A DNA stretch of 64,000 bases, from positions 18,174,001 to 18,238,000 of the forward strand of contig NC_058339.1 of assembly GCF_905475395.1 (NCBI RefSeq), read 5' to 3'. Position numbers and translations under genes: made by a program. This DNA comes from Chrysoperla carnea (taxonomy: Eukaryota > Arthropoda > Insecta > Neuroptera > Chrysopidae). The notes under the pieces were generated by a model. That model ran no database searches. It worked only from the letters and a program-made list of their open reading frames with translations, and was not told the DNA's origin. Positions 25,401 to 38,640 of this stretch are shown piece after piece (position 1 is the stretch's first letter; each line of letters begins with the position of its first letter).

Positions 25401-28400
25401 TCGGTGGACAAACTGCTTTAAACTGTGGTGTTGAATTAGAAAAAGCAGGAGTATTTAAAAAGTATGGTTGCAAAATATTAGGAACTCCTATTCAATCAAT
25501 TATAGAAACAGAAGACCGTAAAATGTTTGCAGAAAAAGTCAATGAAATTGGTGAGAAAGTCGCACCAAGTGCTGCGGTTTATTCTGTTGAAGAAGCTTTA
25601 GAAGCTGCTAATGTTATTGAATACCCTGTAATGGCTAGAGCTGCTTTTTCATTGGGTGGTTTAGGATCAGGATTTGCAAATAATAAAGAACAATTGAAAT
25701 CTTTAGCAGTACAGGCTTTAGCACATTCTAATCAGTTAATTATAGATAAATCACTCAAAGGATGGAAAGAAGTTGAATACGAAGTAGTTAGGGATGCATT
25801 TGACAATTGCATAACTGTGTGTAATATGGAAAATGTAGATCCGTTAGGAATACATACTGGGGAATCGATTGTTGTTGCTCCTAGTCAAACTTTATCCAAT
25901 CGTGAATATAATATGTTAAGAACTACTGCCATAAACGTTATCCGTCATTTCGGAGTAGTTGGTGAATGTAATATTCAATACGCTTTAAACCCACATTCAG
26001 AAGAGTATTATATTATTGAAGTAAATGCACGTTTATCAAGAAGTTCTGCTTTGGCAAGCAAAGCAACTGGTTATCCACTAGCTTACGTGGCTGCCAAATT
26101 GGCACTAGGAATTTCACTAGTTGATATAAAAAATTCAGTTACTGGTGAGACCACAGCTTGTTTTGAACCTAGTTTGGATTATTGTGTGGTAAAAATTCCT
26201 CGCTGGGATCTCAGTAAATTTGCCCGTGTCAGTACAAAAATAGGTAGTTCAATGAAAAGTGTTGGAGAAGCTATGGCAATTGGTAGAAAATTCGAAGAAG
26301 CATTTCAAAAAGCATTGAGAATGGTTGACGAAAATGTAATGGGTTTTGATCCACGTTTACAAAAAATTAATGAAGAAGATCTAAAAGAACCAACGGATAA
26401 ACGAATGTTTGTACTTGCTGCTGCTTTAGATGCAAATTATTCTGTTGATTATTTGCATGAATTAACGAAAATTGATTGTTGGTTTTTACAAAAAATGAAA
26501 AATATTATTGATTTACATCAATTATTAGGAAAATTAGATCAACAATCTGTTTCCAGAGAAATATTATTACAAGCAAAACGTTATGGTTTTTCTGATAAAC
26601 AAATAGCCAGTATTGTGAAAAGCACGGAACTTAGTATACGAAAACAAAGAGCAGAATCTGGAATATTACCATTTACAAAACAAATTGATACTGTTGCTGC
26701 AGAATGGCCAGCTACTACAAATTACTTATATTTAACCTACAATGCATCAACTCATGACATAGAATACCCTGGGGGATATACAATGGTTATTGGTTCTGGA
26801 GTTTATCGTATTGGTAGTTCGGTTGAATTTGATTGGTGTGCTGTCGGGTGTTTAAGAGAATTAAGAAATCTCAACAAGAAAACTATAATGGTTAATTATA
26901 ATCCTGAAACTGTGAGCACAGATTACGATATGTGTGATCGTTTATATTTCGAAGAAATATCATTTGAAGTAGTTATGGATATTTATAATTTAGAAAATCC
27001 TGAAGGTGTAATATTATCAATGGGTGGTCAATTACCGAATAATATAGCCATGGATTTACATCGACAACAAGCAAGGATTTTAGGATCATCACCTGAATCT
27101 GTTGATGGTGCTGAAAATAGATTTAAATTTTCTCGTATGTTAGATCGTATTGGTATTATGCAACCAAGATGGAAAGAGTTAACTAATTTAGAATCGGCAA
27201 TCAAATTTTGTGAAGAAGTTGGATATCCATGTTTAGTTAGACCTTCGTATGTTTTAAGTGGTGCCGCAATGAATGTTGCTCATTCCAATCAAGATTTGGA
27301 AACGTATTTGAATGCAGCTAGTGATGTTAGCAAAGAACATCCAGTTGTTATTTCTAAATTTTTATTGGAAGCGAAAGAAATTGATGTAGATGCAGTTGCT
27401 TGTGATGGAACCATATTATGTATGGCTGTATCAGAGCATGTAGAAAATGCTGGAGTACATTCTGGAGATGCAACTTTAGTAACCCCACCACAAGATATTA
27501 ATAAAGAAACTTTGGCTAAAATAAGAGCTATCTGTAAAGCGATAGCTGCGTCACTGGAAGTAACAGGACCGTTTAATATGCAGTTAATAGCAAAGGTACT
27601 CTAAATTTATAGATTCTAAAAATGATTTTATTTCATTTTGATTAATAAATTGAAAAAAAAAATTTTAATTGACAGAATGTCAAATTTGTAATATTAAATA
27701 GTTAAAAATTATTTTATTTTGTAGGACAATGATCTGAAAGTAATCGAATGTAACGTTCGAGTATCTCGGTCATTCCCATTTGTGTCAAAAACATTGAATC
27801 ATGATTTTGTGGCAATGGCAACACGAGTTATTGTCGGAGTTCCAGTTGAACCCGTTGACGTTCTTCATGGTTGTGGAAAAGTTGGCGTTAAAGTACCTCA
27901 GTTTTCATTTTCTCGTTTATCTGGAGCAGATTTCATGTTAGGTGTAGAAATGGCATCCACAGGTGAAGTTGCTTGCTTTGGTGAAGATCGTTATGAGGCG
28001 TATTTGAAAGCAATTATGAGCACTGGATTCAATATTCCAAAAAAATCTATTTTATTATCAATTGGTAGTTTTAAAGTAAATTAATTTTTATTTTAAAACC
28101 TTGGCAGAATTGGATTATTGTAAACATGCTTTATTTTTTTAGCATAAAATGGAATTATTACCAAGTATGAGATCTCTTAGGCATATGGGATTCAAATTAT
28201 ATGCTAGTATGGGAACGGCTGACTTCTACAACGAACATGGAGTTGATGTAAGTTTTCAGTCCTATTTATTTTTAAAAATGATGATCCTTTTTTGTTCGAG
28301 GGTAGTATGTAAAAAAAATTAAAGTAAAAAAATACTATATATCACAGATTATAATTTATTACATAAATAGATAGGCAACTCTACTGTACATAAAATGTTG

Positions 28401-31400
28401 TCCAAAAAGGCCCCTAGATTAAGGCACTTACAGTGAACTATTAAAAAAAAAATTGCGGGAATTAGGTACTATTGAAATAATTTTTAGAAGTTCTGCAATA
28501 GAGTTTAAATTTTTTCGGATTAACACAATAATATAAATAATCACAGTTATTAAATACACTCCAACACTTAGTTACTACATTTACAATTCAGTACATTCAA
28601 ATTCTTCAGAATCTTCGCGGAGAATAATTGAATTTACGTTTGATCTTGTTTGCCCACTATTAGATCGTAATGTAATTCTTGAATCCAATTTGTTTGCAAT
28701 AATAACATCATCATCTGGGCTACTTTCGTTTAAACATTTCGTATTGCCATAATTTAATCGACTTGAATATTCATCTTGTAGAGTAATAACTTCTTGCCTG
28801 GTGTTTTGTGGAATTAATGTCTTGTTTTGATTTTTCTGATCAGTCTCAATATTAATATTTTGCTGAATTTCATTCAAGTTTTCATTACTTTTTGAATTTA
28901 GATGAGTTAAATAGACGTCATTTTTCGTAGGGGCTTTTTGAAGGATGTCTTTTTCTGATTTATTTTCTATAACAATATCTTGATTATCTTCTTCCTTTCG
29001 TTTGTTGGAATTTAGAACAGCTAAGTAGTCATCGTTTAAGGTAATTTCTTCTTGGATTCTTTTTATTTTACTTAAAGTATCGGTTTTTGAGGATAATATT
29101 GAACTGTTGTTTGATTCGTTAAGAATTTCAAAATGTTTTTTATTATTCTCATCAATTTTTTGATTAATTTCATTGAACTTTTCGTTAATACTTGAATTTG
29201 GATGTTCGTCTTTTGGTGCAACATTTTTTCGAGGAAGTTTCCGCCTCGAATTATTTTCAATATCTTGATAAACTTCTGTACGCTTGTTATAATTTAGACG
29301 AGCTAAATAGTCATCGCTTACAGCTATTTCTTCTTGGTTTTTATTAATTTCATTTACCGTGGGATTTTTTGATAATGATATTGAACTTTTAGTACTATTT
29401 GTTTTATTTGGTTCCTTATTTAAGTCAGAGATTCCTAAATTATTCTGATTTGAATTATTTTCGATTTCATTAACACTATTTTTACTCCCAGAATTTAAAC
29501 GCGTTATATAGTCATCATTTAAAATAATTTCATCGTGCACGCTTTTAGTTTTTTCTGCGATATTCATTTTTGAAACATCCTTTTTATTTTTACCAGATTC
29601 TTCATTATCATCAAATTTTAAAGTATCTGAATTATTCTCATTTGAAGTAACTTGTTTTTTATTTGAAGAATGTACATCAACTTGTACTATTAATACATTT
29701 TCAAATGACTTTTCTTCTGATATTTTTCTATTTTGATCGATATCAATTTTATTATGTTTTCCTATTTCAGTTTGACTTTCAACCGCTGTATCTTTTATTT
29801 GCTCTTCTTCTCGTGTATTGAAATGATGTTTTTGTTTCAATTTTTCGTAATTTTCAATTTCTGTTAATTTTGATTTTTCAAGTATTTCATCCACATTAAC
29901 ATAATTGGAACTGGTCGTTGATGCTTTTGGTTCATTAATAATACCTGTATTTTTTATATTTCGATAACTTTGTGATTGACCTTTTCTAGACGGTAACTTC
30001 GGTACATTTTCCTCTTGAGCAAGAGTTATTTTTAATAATTCTTCAACTTTAGAAATGTGCGAAAAATATTCAATGCTATCTTCTTGTCCCGATGGCATTT
30101 CATTTAGTAATGTATTTAAATTTTTTGCTTGTTGTAAATACATAAGTCCTTGGTGCGGATTATTGAATTCATTACTTTTTCTTGCCATTTCAATAAAGTG
30201 TTCAACAAATAGTTTCAAAACGAACATTTGTTGCATCGTATCCATTACACGTACTGGTTGAGTCTATGAAGAAAATTGTTATTAATACGAAATGTAGTTT
30301 AATTAATTAATTAAGGACCTATTTTAGGCCATTTACAAACTTGTATTGGGAACCGATATTTGTAACGTGCAACATGATTGTCACAAACGTGAATTAAGAA
30401 CGTTTTATAGATATTGATGTGACGTTAAAATTCCTTCGAATCAATAATAGAAACGAGTATAAATATTTTCACCGACCTTTTGTAGTATTATTTCCATAAG
30501 TTATTGTAAATAGTAAATGAACAAATTAAAATTTGACAAACAAAATATATTTCCTTATGTCCAGACTACATGAGGCAGGTTTTTCAAGCCAGAGCATTAA
30601 CATTAACAAGAGTTTAATTTCCGTAAGATTTTTGACGTGCAGAATCTGAATCTGAGGAAATTATTGTCTGTCAAATTCAAATGATAATGATATTGTCCAC
30701 GCTTAGAGACTAATTTAGATGTTTTGCCGTTCTAGACTGGCTTTGACCATGCCGCTCTAGCAATGTAAATTTTTCACCTATACCTGAATTTAATTTTTTT
30801 AGAATGTCTAGTATTTGTGTCAAAAATGTTAAAATGAAAATATCATGTTGAATAACGTACCTCTGTATTAATTGAATCGCTAGAAATACGACGTTTACGT
30901 TCTTTTTTTTTCTTTTCAATTTCTTTCTCCTCCATTCGTTCACGATAGGCATCTCTGAACCATCTTTGTTCAGGGTCAAGTTCATCCCCCGATGAGCTTG
31001 ATTCATCTAACTCTGTATTTGTCATTGCTAATATTGGGTTAATCATCTGGAGAATATTATTATTACTCGATGTTAAAATTGTATATAATCTCTTGTAGTC
31101 TAACATTGGGTAAAAAGAATCCTTCCTATATTTTAAATTTCGCAACGCTCTTAATGTATACATCACTGGATTTTCTAAGATATCAAGTATTTTTCGATGT
31201 GCAATCATTAATCGATTTTCCGGAATATTTTCAAACAAATTTCGTGTTGGAATAAAGTAATCCGGCAATTCACGATAGGCTAAATGCCTTTGTAAATTTC
31301 TTAAAAATACTATCATTTTTTCACCCAAACGGTTCTCAGGCCATCGTACATAATCTCGTTCGCATTCCCAAAATAAGTGTGTTCTTATATGATCAGCAGT

Positions 31401-34400
31401 CAAACCTAATTTATTATCTTTGGATTCAATGAAACTCTTAAAATAAGTTAGTGTTATCAAATAACATCGAACTTGTGCATGATGTAAATGTGATTCTAAA
31501 AATCGTTCAGCCACTGGAAATTGTAATCGCCACTGTAAGTCTCGATTAATATTTTCACCCCGCTTGGGATAAAATCCAATTGGATAAATATAGCTAGGGA
31601 ATGATTTCACTCGACTTATCATTCCTGGTGTTGGCCAACAATATGCTGTTTGTGTTTTTGCATCTTGAATTACTGGACGAGTGCGTAAACTCCATTCGAA
31701 AGCTTCATCTGGCCACGAACTTGTTACTGTTGGTATCACTTCATAATTAGTAACATGTTTAGTTTCTTTATCAATCACATCTATGTAAATTATTGCACTT
31801 TGCATCACTGCGAATTGGATATGTTTTTGGGTAAATCCTAATTTTTTTCCAATGTATTGAGGAAACGTATCACCAAAATAATCATGAAAAGCTATTGAAT
31901 TTAAATAAACAATCTTGTTGTAAAGTTTATGCTTTTGACGTAACATCATTTGACGACGAAATTCATTTTTATCTGGATATTTTTCACGAAGTTTTCGTTT
32001 TTCTTCTTCTTCTTCAATTTTATCACGATACACTTTTACTTGAACTGAGGTTATACAGTTACTTGGCAATCGGATGATATTAGTAAGTGAGGATGATGTT
32101 TTTCCACTATCCGTGGTATCAATCTTAACTTGTTTTAATGGTTTTGCTGTATAATGGTTGGTTATTGTGCTATATCCATAGTCTGATTCTTCAGGTATGT
32201 TTTGTATTATCATTTGTTGTTTTGAAAGACTTAATTGCCTTATTAAAGGTTGTTTTTCATTTGGTAATGGGATCGGGGAATCTACAAAAACGTCATCATT
32301 TAAGTTACTCTCATTTCCATCTACGTCATCAAAATTATTCTCTTCATTTACGATTTCGTCAGAATTGTCATCAATTTTAATTATCTCTTTCTTTTCTATT
32401 ATTTTTTCAGGATTATTTGGATTACTCATTTTACGTTTTACTTCAATCTCTTTCAATTTTAACTGCACGTATCCTCTTAATTCAGTACCTTCAATAACAC
32501 ATTTATAGATCGGCCCATCTAATGCACTACTATATTCTGCAGTTTCACTTGGATTACGTACCTCAATATTATCATATGCTACTAATATTCGTTGTCTATG
32601 CAATGTTTCGGTATAATATTTCGCAGCACCATGTTTGGGTTGAAAACAGACGTTTGTGTCAATTAATTCATGTAAAGTGTCTGGCATTAAGCAATGTTTT
32701 TGTTCTTTACTTAGATCAGTATTAATTTTATTTTCTTTGCTTGATATGTTGCTCATTCTTAAATCGGCTATATCTCTGCAAAAATTAAAGAAAGGACCCT
32801 GTGATAAGGCGGTTGTCATAAAAACGGAGGTTAAACCCCCCTTTATTATTATTATTAAATATGTGAAGTCACTTTCGAATTCAAGGAGAATCGAATGATA
32901 TCTTATTTATTAAAAACCATCAAACCTTTTAGGCAACAGAATGAGACGAAGAAAGAGAAACACAAACATATGTAAATACGTACAAACAATAAACATACAT
33001 TTAAAATCAACAATCAATCATACTTACTTTTCATAATTATTAAAAAATTGTATCGATAACAATAAATTATTCAAAATAAATGTTGGTGCATCATGGTATA
33101 ATTGTCGTCGCATTTTTGCTAAATTATTATCTTCTGTTTTTTGCGTATTAGATGGTATAATCGGTGGTAAATTTTGTGGCATCTCAGGTGTTTTTTTAAA
33201 TTTATTTTTCGAACCAAAAATCCCCATTTTATTTCACTGTTGTATATCCCAAAAAGGTTTTGTTTCACTAGGTCAAACTAGTCATTCTAAATGAAAGTTT
33301 TGCACTGTATGATTTAATAAAAATGGTATTTTCGTTTTAAGTATGTATTTTATTGATAGGATAGTATTAGTGATATCTAATTTTTTATCTGTTTTAATCA
33401 ATTTTTATAATCAAGTGTAGTGTGTACTCAAACACTTGTCCTTTATGATGTTCGTTAGAATTATTTTATATTACTAAGTATTAGGGTATTTACGTGGCTA
33501 TTATCGACTCATTTAAACCTTATTCTTAAGAATTTTTAAAACAAAATCAGGTGTGGAACACTTAAACAACCTCCATATACATATGTGTACAATTTTTGAA
33601 ACTTGTTGTAAGTCTTCATAAATAACACTCGTTGAATTGATACAAGAAAATTACAAATGATTCGCCAGGTTTTTAAGTCTGGCAGCTACAAAACTATAAT
33701 GCATTTTGTTTATACTAATAATCAATTAGCTATCCCTTCTAAGTTAATTGACATCTTAAACCTAAGCAGTGATGGAACTTTTTGATCTCTCGGAAGTTTC
33801 AACGCAAAGGTCGGAAGAAAAAAAGGAGAAAACACAGTTCATTGCTATCTTAATTCTGCTGGAACTAATACACAATGAATTTTTTATAATGAGAAGCGAC
33901 ATAATTTCTAAATATCCATGCCAAAATTAGCAATTGCTGCCCAACTTGGTCCCATATAAGCCACGAGCCCCAGTGCACAAACTTCCGATAAAAATTTCCT
34001 GATGAAGGTACTTAACTATATGGAGGAAAGTGTTAAGGTTTTACTATTTTCTGGATTTGTACCTCGAATATTTCGTATGTACATAATAGTAATTAAGTCT
34101 ATGTTACATCCATACTTGCACATGGATGTAACATAGATAAAATTTTACCAAATTCTAAAATGTGAATTTTAATCTCAAAAATAAAACCGTTTTAAAACCG
34201 CAAAAGTTTTATAATTGATTTCATTAATGAAGAACAAAATATTTTCACTGTTTTATTTGGAAAATAGAATTTGGGTCAATTTTTATAAAACTTAAATCGA
34301 TAGAGCTACGATTGTCTTGGTAAATGTAGCAAATTTATGCAATTTTCGTGCGCATATAACTCCAAAAATAATTATCCCAACATAAGAAAATTTGGCATTC

Positions 34401-37400
34401 ATAATCTGAACATAAAAACGCAGGGTAAAACACAGTCTTTTTCTGTGGAAGAACTGTCGTTTTCGTGTTCAGATTTGGGAATACATATTTTGCTTTAAAT
34501 TCCAATTCAAGTACACAATTTAAAAAATGTAAAAATATTTCCGTTTCTTCAAATTTCACAGAGATAAAATTAAGTTAATTAAAGTCTTTAATAGATATTA
34601 TCATCGAGTTATATAGAATTAATTTTTTTAAAGAATTACTAAAAAATATAATATGATATTTAAAACAATAATTTATTTTACTAATTTTTTAACAATAATT
34701 TTCATAAAATTAAAAGATTATCAAGTAAGATTAAAATTTTCATAAAATACGACATAATATTAAATAATGGAACTGTTCACAAAATTTTATATTAATAAGT
34801 GAATGTTTTTATTTACTCACCTGCACAGAATATGCGAAATATCTGCGAAAAATGATCCCATACAGCTTAATCGAATGTGTGTACATTCAAATTTATGAAA
34901 ATTTAGCTCAAAAATCATTATCATCACCTACCGCTTTGTTGCGAGTATGGAATGGATGGGAAAAAATTTTGCATTTATTTTTACGATCTTAAAAAGTGTA
35001 GGAAGAAGCTATGCTAAACTTGTTATTTTTTCAAGGTAAAGCGTTATTCAGCGTTGTTATACGATCGCTTTTTGATCGAGTTTTTAATTGTCAAAGCGAA
35101 ATTGATACTTTTGATTTGAAACTACTGTATCTTCTAGAATAAAGAGTCTTTTACGACTCTCTGACTGACCTTAATATTTCTAAAAAAAATCTTTTTTTTC
35201 TTTAAAAGAAATTGAGTACATTTTATTCACTTTTTATAGAAAAAATTTTAAACTAGTTACTTCTCTCTAATGCATGAAATCATAAAAAAACTTGCTGCTG
35301 AAGCTCTTTGTTGAATAATGTTAATAATTTATAACTTCCATAAACAGTTATCAGAGAAATATTTGATCCAAACCAACGAAAAAACTATGAAGTTTTTTCG
35401 TTCAATATTTATTTGAACAATTTTTTATTTCAGGTTGAATCGGTGCAATGGACATTCGAAAAAATCGATGATAGTGCTAGCCAAGGTGAATTAAAGCATC
35501 TAGCCGAGTTTTTATCGAATAAAAAATTTGATATGGTTATTAATTTACCTATGCGAAATGGCGGAGCACGACGTGTTTCAACATTTATGACTCATGGCTA
35601 TCGAACACGACGATTAGCTATTGATTATTCTATACCTTTAATTACTGACGTAAAATGTACAAAACTTTTAGTTGAGGTAATCAATTTTAATTATACCTTT
35701 TATTTTAAAGTATTATTAATTTCTAACTAACTCTAAATATTTTTAAAAGGCTATAAGGAAGATAGGATTTGCAAAATCACCACCAATGAAAACTCACACA
35801 GACTGTGTTACTTCGCGCGAAGTCATAAAACTGCCTGGATTTATTGATGTGCATGTTCATGTCCGCGAACCTGGTGCTGAACATAAAGAAGATTATGCTT
35901 CTTGTACAGCGGCTGCTTTATCTGGAGGTGTTACACTTATATGTGCAATGCCAAATACTAATCCAGCTATTGTCGATCATGAAAGTTTTGATTTAGTTCA
36001 AAAACGGGCTCATGCAGGAGCTCGATGTGATTATGCAATTTTTGTTGGAGCATCATCCACAAATTTTAATACCATACCCGAATTAGCACAGCATGCAGCT
36101 GGTTTGAAAATGTATTTAAATGAAACGTATACCACTCTGAAATTAGATGACTTAGGCATTTGGCTAAAACATTTTACTAACTGGCCAAAATGGGCACCTC
36201 TATGTGTTCATGCTGAAAGTCAAACAACAGCAGCTGCTTTACTTTTAGCCACATTTCATAATCGTCCTATACACGTTTGTCACGTTGCTCGTAAAGAAGA
36301 GATTCAAATTATTAAAGCCGCAAAAGAAAAAGGATTGAAAGTAACTTGCGAAGTGTGTCCACATCATTTATTCTTATCAACTGATGACATTGAAAAAATT
36401 GGTATAAAACAATCTAGTGTGAGGCCAGTTTTGGGAACTCCAGAAGACGTAGAAGCATTATGGGCTAATCTTGATATCATAGATTGTTTTTCAACAGATC
36501 ATGCTCCGCATACAGTTGAAGAAAAATCTGGAGAAAAAGCTCCACCTGGTTTTCCAGGCGTTGAAACTATACTTCCATTATTACTAAATGCAGTTCATGA
36601 AGGGAAGTTAACACTAGAGGATCTTATCGATAAATTTCACAGAAACCCTAGGAAAATATTTAATTTACCTGAGCAACCGAACACTTATGTTGAAGTGGAT
36701 ATGGATGAAGAATGGATTATTCCAGAAGCTATGCCATTTAGTAAATCAAGATGGACTCCATTTGCTGGGAAAAAAATTCGTGGGGCTGTACAACGCGTAG
36801 TTTTAAGAGGTGAAATTGCCTATGTCGATGGTCAAATATTAGTTCCACCGGGATACGGACAAGATGTACGTAAATGGTCAAATAAAAAAATATATACTAC
36901 ACCAGAAAAAAGAGTTAGACATAAAAGTATTGGAGAAGATGATCTCCGGTTATCTGCTGGAAATTTACCAGATAGTCGTCCTTCTTCAGCATTAGATTTT
37001 CATACATTTTCTGAAAAGATATTTGAAGAGCAGCCTGATAGACAAACAAATGAAATATTTTCAAATCTACTTTCGGAAAGACCAAAGTCTGCTGTTCACT
37101 TCTCTAGAGAATTTAATGTTGATTCTAGAGATTTTATGCGAAGTGGTGGATATCGTAGTACTTCACCTATTCCTTTCGCAAATTTACTTCGATACAAAAG
37201 TGAAAGCAATCCAAAATTAGCAATTGAACCGATTGTCCATCATACAGCTAATTTTGATCTGACCGGAAAACATATTTTAAGTGTAGATATGTTTTCAAAA
37301 GAGCAATTGAATGATATATTTAATTTGGCGGAATCATTTCGGAATTATGTAACAAAAGATCGCCCATTAGATCATATTCTAAAAGGCAAAATAATGGCTT

Positions 37401-38640
37401 CTGTATTTTATGAAGTTAGTACACGTACCAGTTGCAGTTTTTCAGCGGCAATGCAACGTCTTGGTGGTCGAGTTATTGATATGAATGAATCAAGTTCATC
37501 AACGAAGAAAGGTGAAACACTGGAGGATTCAATATCAGTTATGGCTGGATATGCAGATGTAGTTGTTTTAAGGCATCCACAGCCTGGTGCTGTAGGGGTA
37601 AGTAATAAATATAATATTCCACAAAAAAATGACGATAACCCGGTACCATTCGGGTTCAAGTTTTGTTTTTTCTTTTTCTGTTAAATTGGAGTCCGCGTCA
37701 TTAATAACAGTTGTAAAAGGAAACATATTACTCATTTTTATGAGTGTGTCATTTTTTTTTATGAGTGTGTCAAAATAAATCAACGTCTATTTTGTAAACA
37801 TAATTCAATTTATTTTTCAGAAAGCTGCGCAGCATTGTCGTAAACCTTTAATTAATGCTGGTGATGGTGTAGGCGAACATCCTACGCAAGCTCTACTAGA
37901 TATTTTTACCATTCGAGAAGAAATTGGTACTGTTAATGGTTTAACGATAACATTAGTTGGTGATTTAAAGAACGGCCGAACAGTACATTCGTTGGCACGC
38001 TTATTAACTTTATATAATGTACAATTGAATTACGTTAGTCCTGCTGGTCTGGGTATGCCTCATCACATTATGAAGTATGTAGCATCGAAAGGAATTCAAC
38101 AACAGGAATATAATAGTCTGGAACAAGTATTACCTGATTCAGATGTTCTCTATATGACTAGAATCCAACGTGAACGTTTTAATACTCAAGAAGAATATGA
38201 TAAGGTAGGTTGATTGAAGTTTTTTTTTGCTACTGATGTTCTTAATCCAAATTCAGAATTTAACCATTGTTTTGAGGAAAATCTGAGTAGAGAGAATACT
38301 TGAAGGGGAAATGCTTAATATGTATGTGTCTTTGAAAGTATTTATTACTCAAATGTCCAGCTATAACTTAATGAAAATAGTCCTTCGTAAAAGTCTCTAT
38401 TTAACTTTGTACCGTTGAATTAATAAACAATTTTTTTTAAAGGCTTGTGGTCACTTTATTGTTACACCTCAATTAATGACACGTGCGAAAAGAAAAATGG
38501 TTGTAATGCATCCGTTACCAAGAGTGTTTGAAATTAGTGCTGAATTTGATACAGATCCACGTGCGGCATATTTCCGTCAAGCTGAATGTGGAATGTATGT
38601 TCGAATGGCTTTATTAGCGATGGTGCTTGGAAAATGTTAA
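22411..38640 (+). CDS. CAD: CAD trifunctional pyrimidine-biosynthesis protein (rudimentary)
   Basis: Eleven coding exons: 22411-22522, 23440-23578, 24065-24341, 24400-24737, 24796-27595, 27725-28075, 28143-28247, 35434-35676, 35750-37597, 37821-38204 and 38443-38640. All junctions are GT/AG and in phase. The product is 2264 aa (animal CAD is about 2225). It carries out the first three steps of de novo UMP synthesis in the cytosol. Domains: glutaminase (1 to ~380) with nucleophile Cys271 in GICLGHQ and partners His355 and Glu357 in FHPEH; two-lobed carbamoyl-phosphate synthase with ATP-grasp halves (about 390-1330); the MGS-like allosteric domain (about 1330-1455); dihydroorotase (about 1475-1820) with HVH at 1490-1492, carbamylatable Lys1575 in [12 protein letters not shown] and STDHAPHT; a Ser-rich linker; and aspartate transcarbamylase (about 1955-2264) with STRT at 2012-2015, a TKKGE loop and HPTQ at 2091-2094. 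The C-terminus ends like other CADs. Nothing is missing. Intron 7 (7.2 kb) hosts an antisense gene. Confidence 0.97.
28581..33227 (-). CDS. Mab-21-domain protein with myristoylation-type N-terminus and repeat tail
   Basis: Three exons on the minus strand: 33227-33028, 32775-30861 and 30263-28581, all GT/AG and in phase, giving 1265 aa. It lies wholly inside CAD intron 7, antisense to CAD. The start [12 protein letters not shown] fits the N-myristoylation rule (Gly2, Ser6) followed by a basic cluster. The Mab-21/cGAS-like fold is recognisable from about residues 140-600: [12 protein letters not shown] (411-422), WPTPG (about 447), [14 protein letters not shown] (482-495), then the helical part HLFWECE...LGEKM...YFIPTRNLF (about 533-580). 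An acidic, disordered insert (about 175-320) splits the nucleotidyltransferase half. Residues 620-700 are highly charged ([15 protein letters not shown]). The tail (712-1265) opens with a helical segment, then is Asn/Ser/Lys-rich with five DDYLxRLN-type motifs near 955, 1022, 1116, 1154 and 1202. Function unknown. The closest named groups are Mab-21-like and cGAS-like proteins, but the catalytic acidic pair looks lost (ELR at 165-167). A candidate poly(A) signal (minus AATAAA) is at 28355-28360. Confidence 0.85.
34098..34137. repeat. Perfect 16-bp hairpin in CAD intron 7
   Basis: TCTATGTTACATCCAT and its exact reverse complement are separated by 8 bases. The pairing is perfect and stops abruptly at both sides. 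It lies between the nested gene and CAD exon 8. It could be a tiny foldback insertion or an RNA hairpin; nothing in the sequence decides. Confidence 0.9.

Noticed and set aside
30710-32898. Open frames overlapping the Mab-21-domain gene in other frames on both strands
   Set aside because: Shadows of the long coding exon; no independent motifs.
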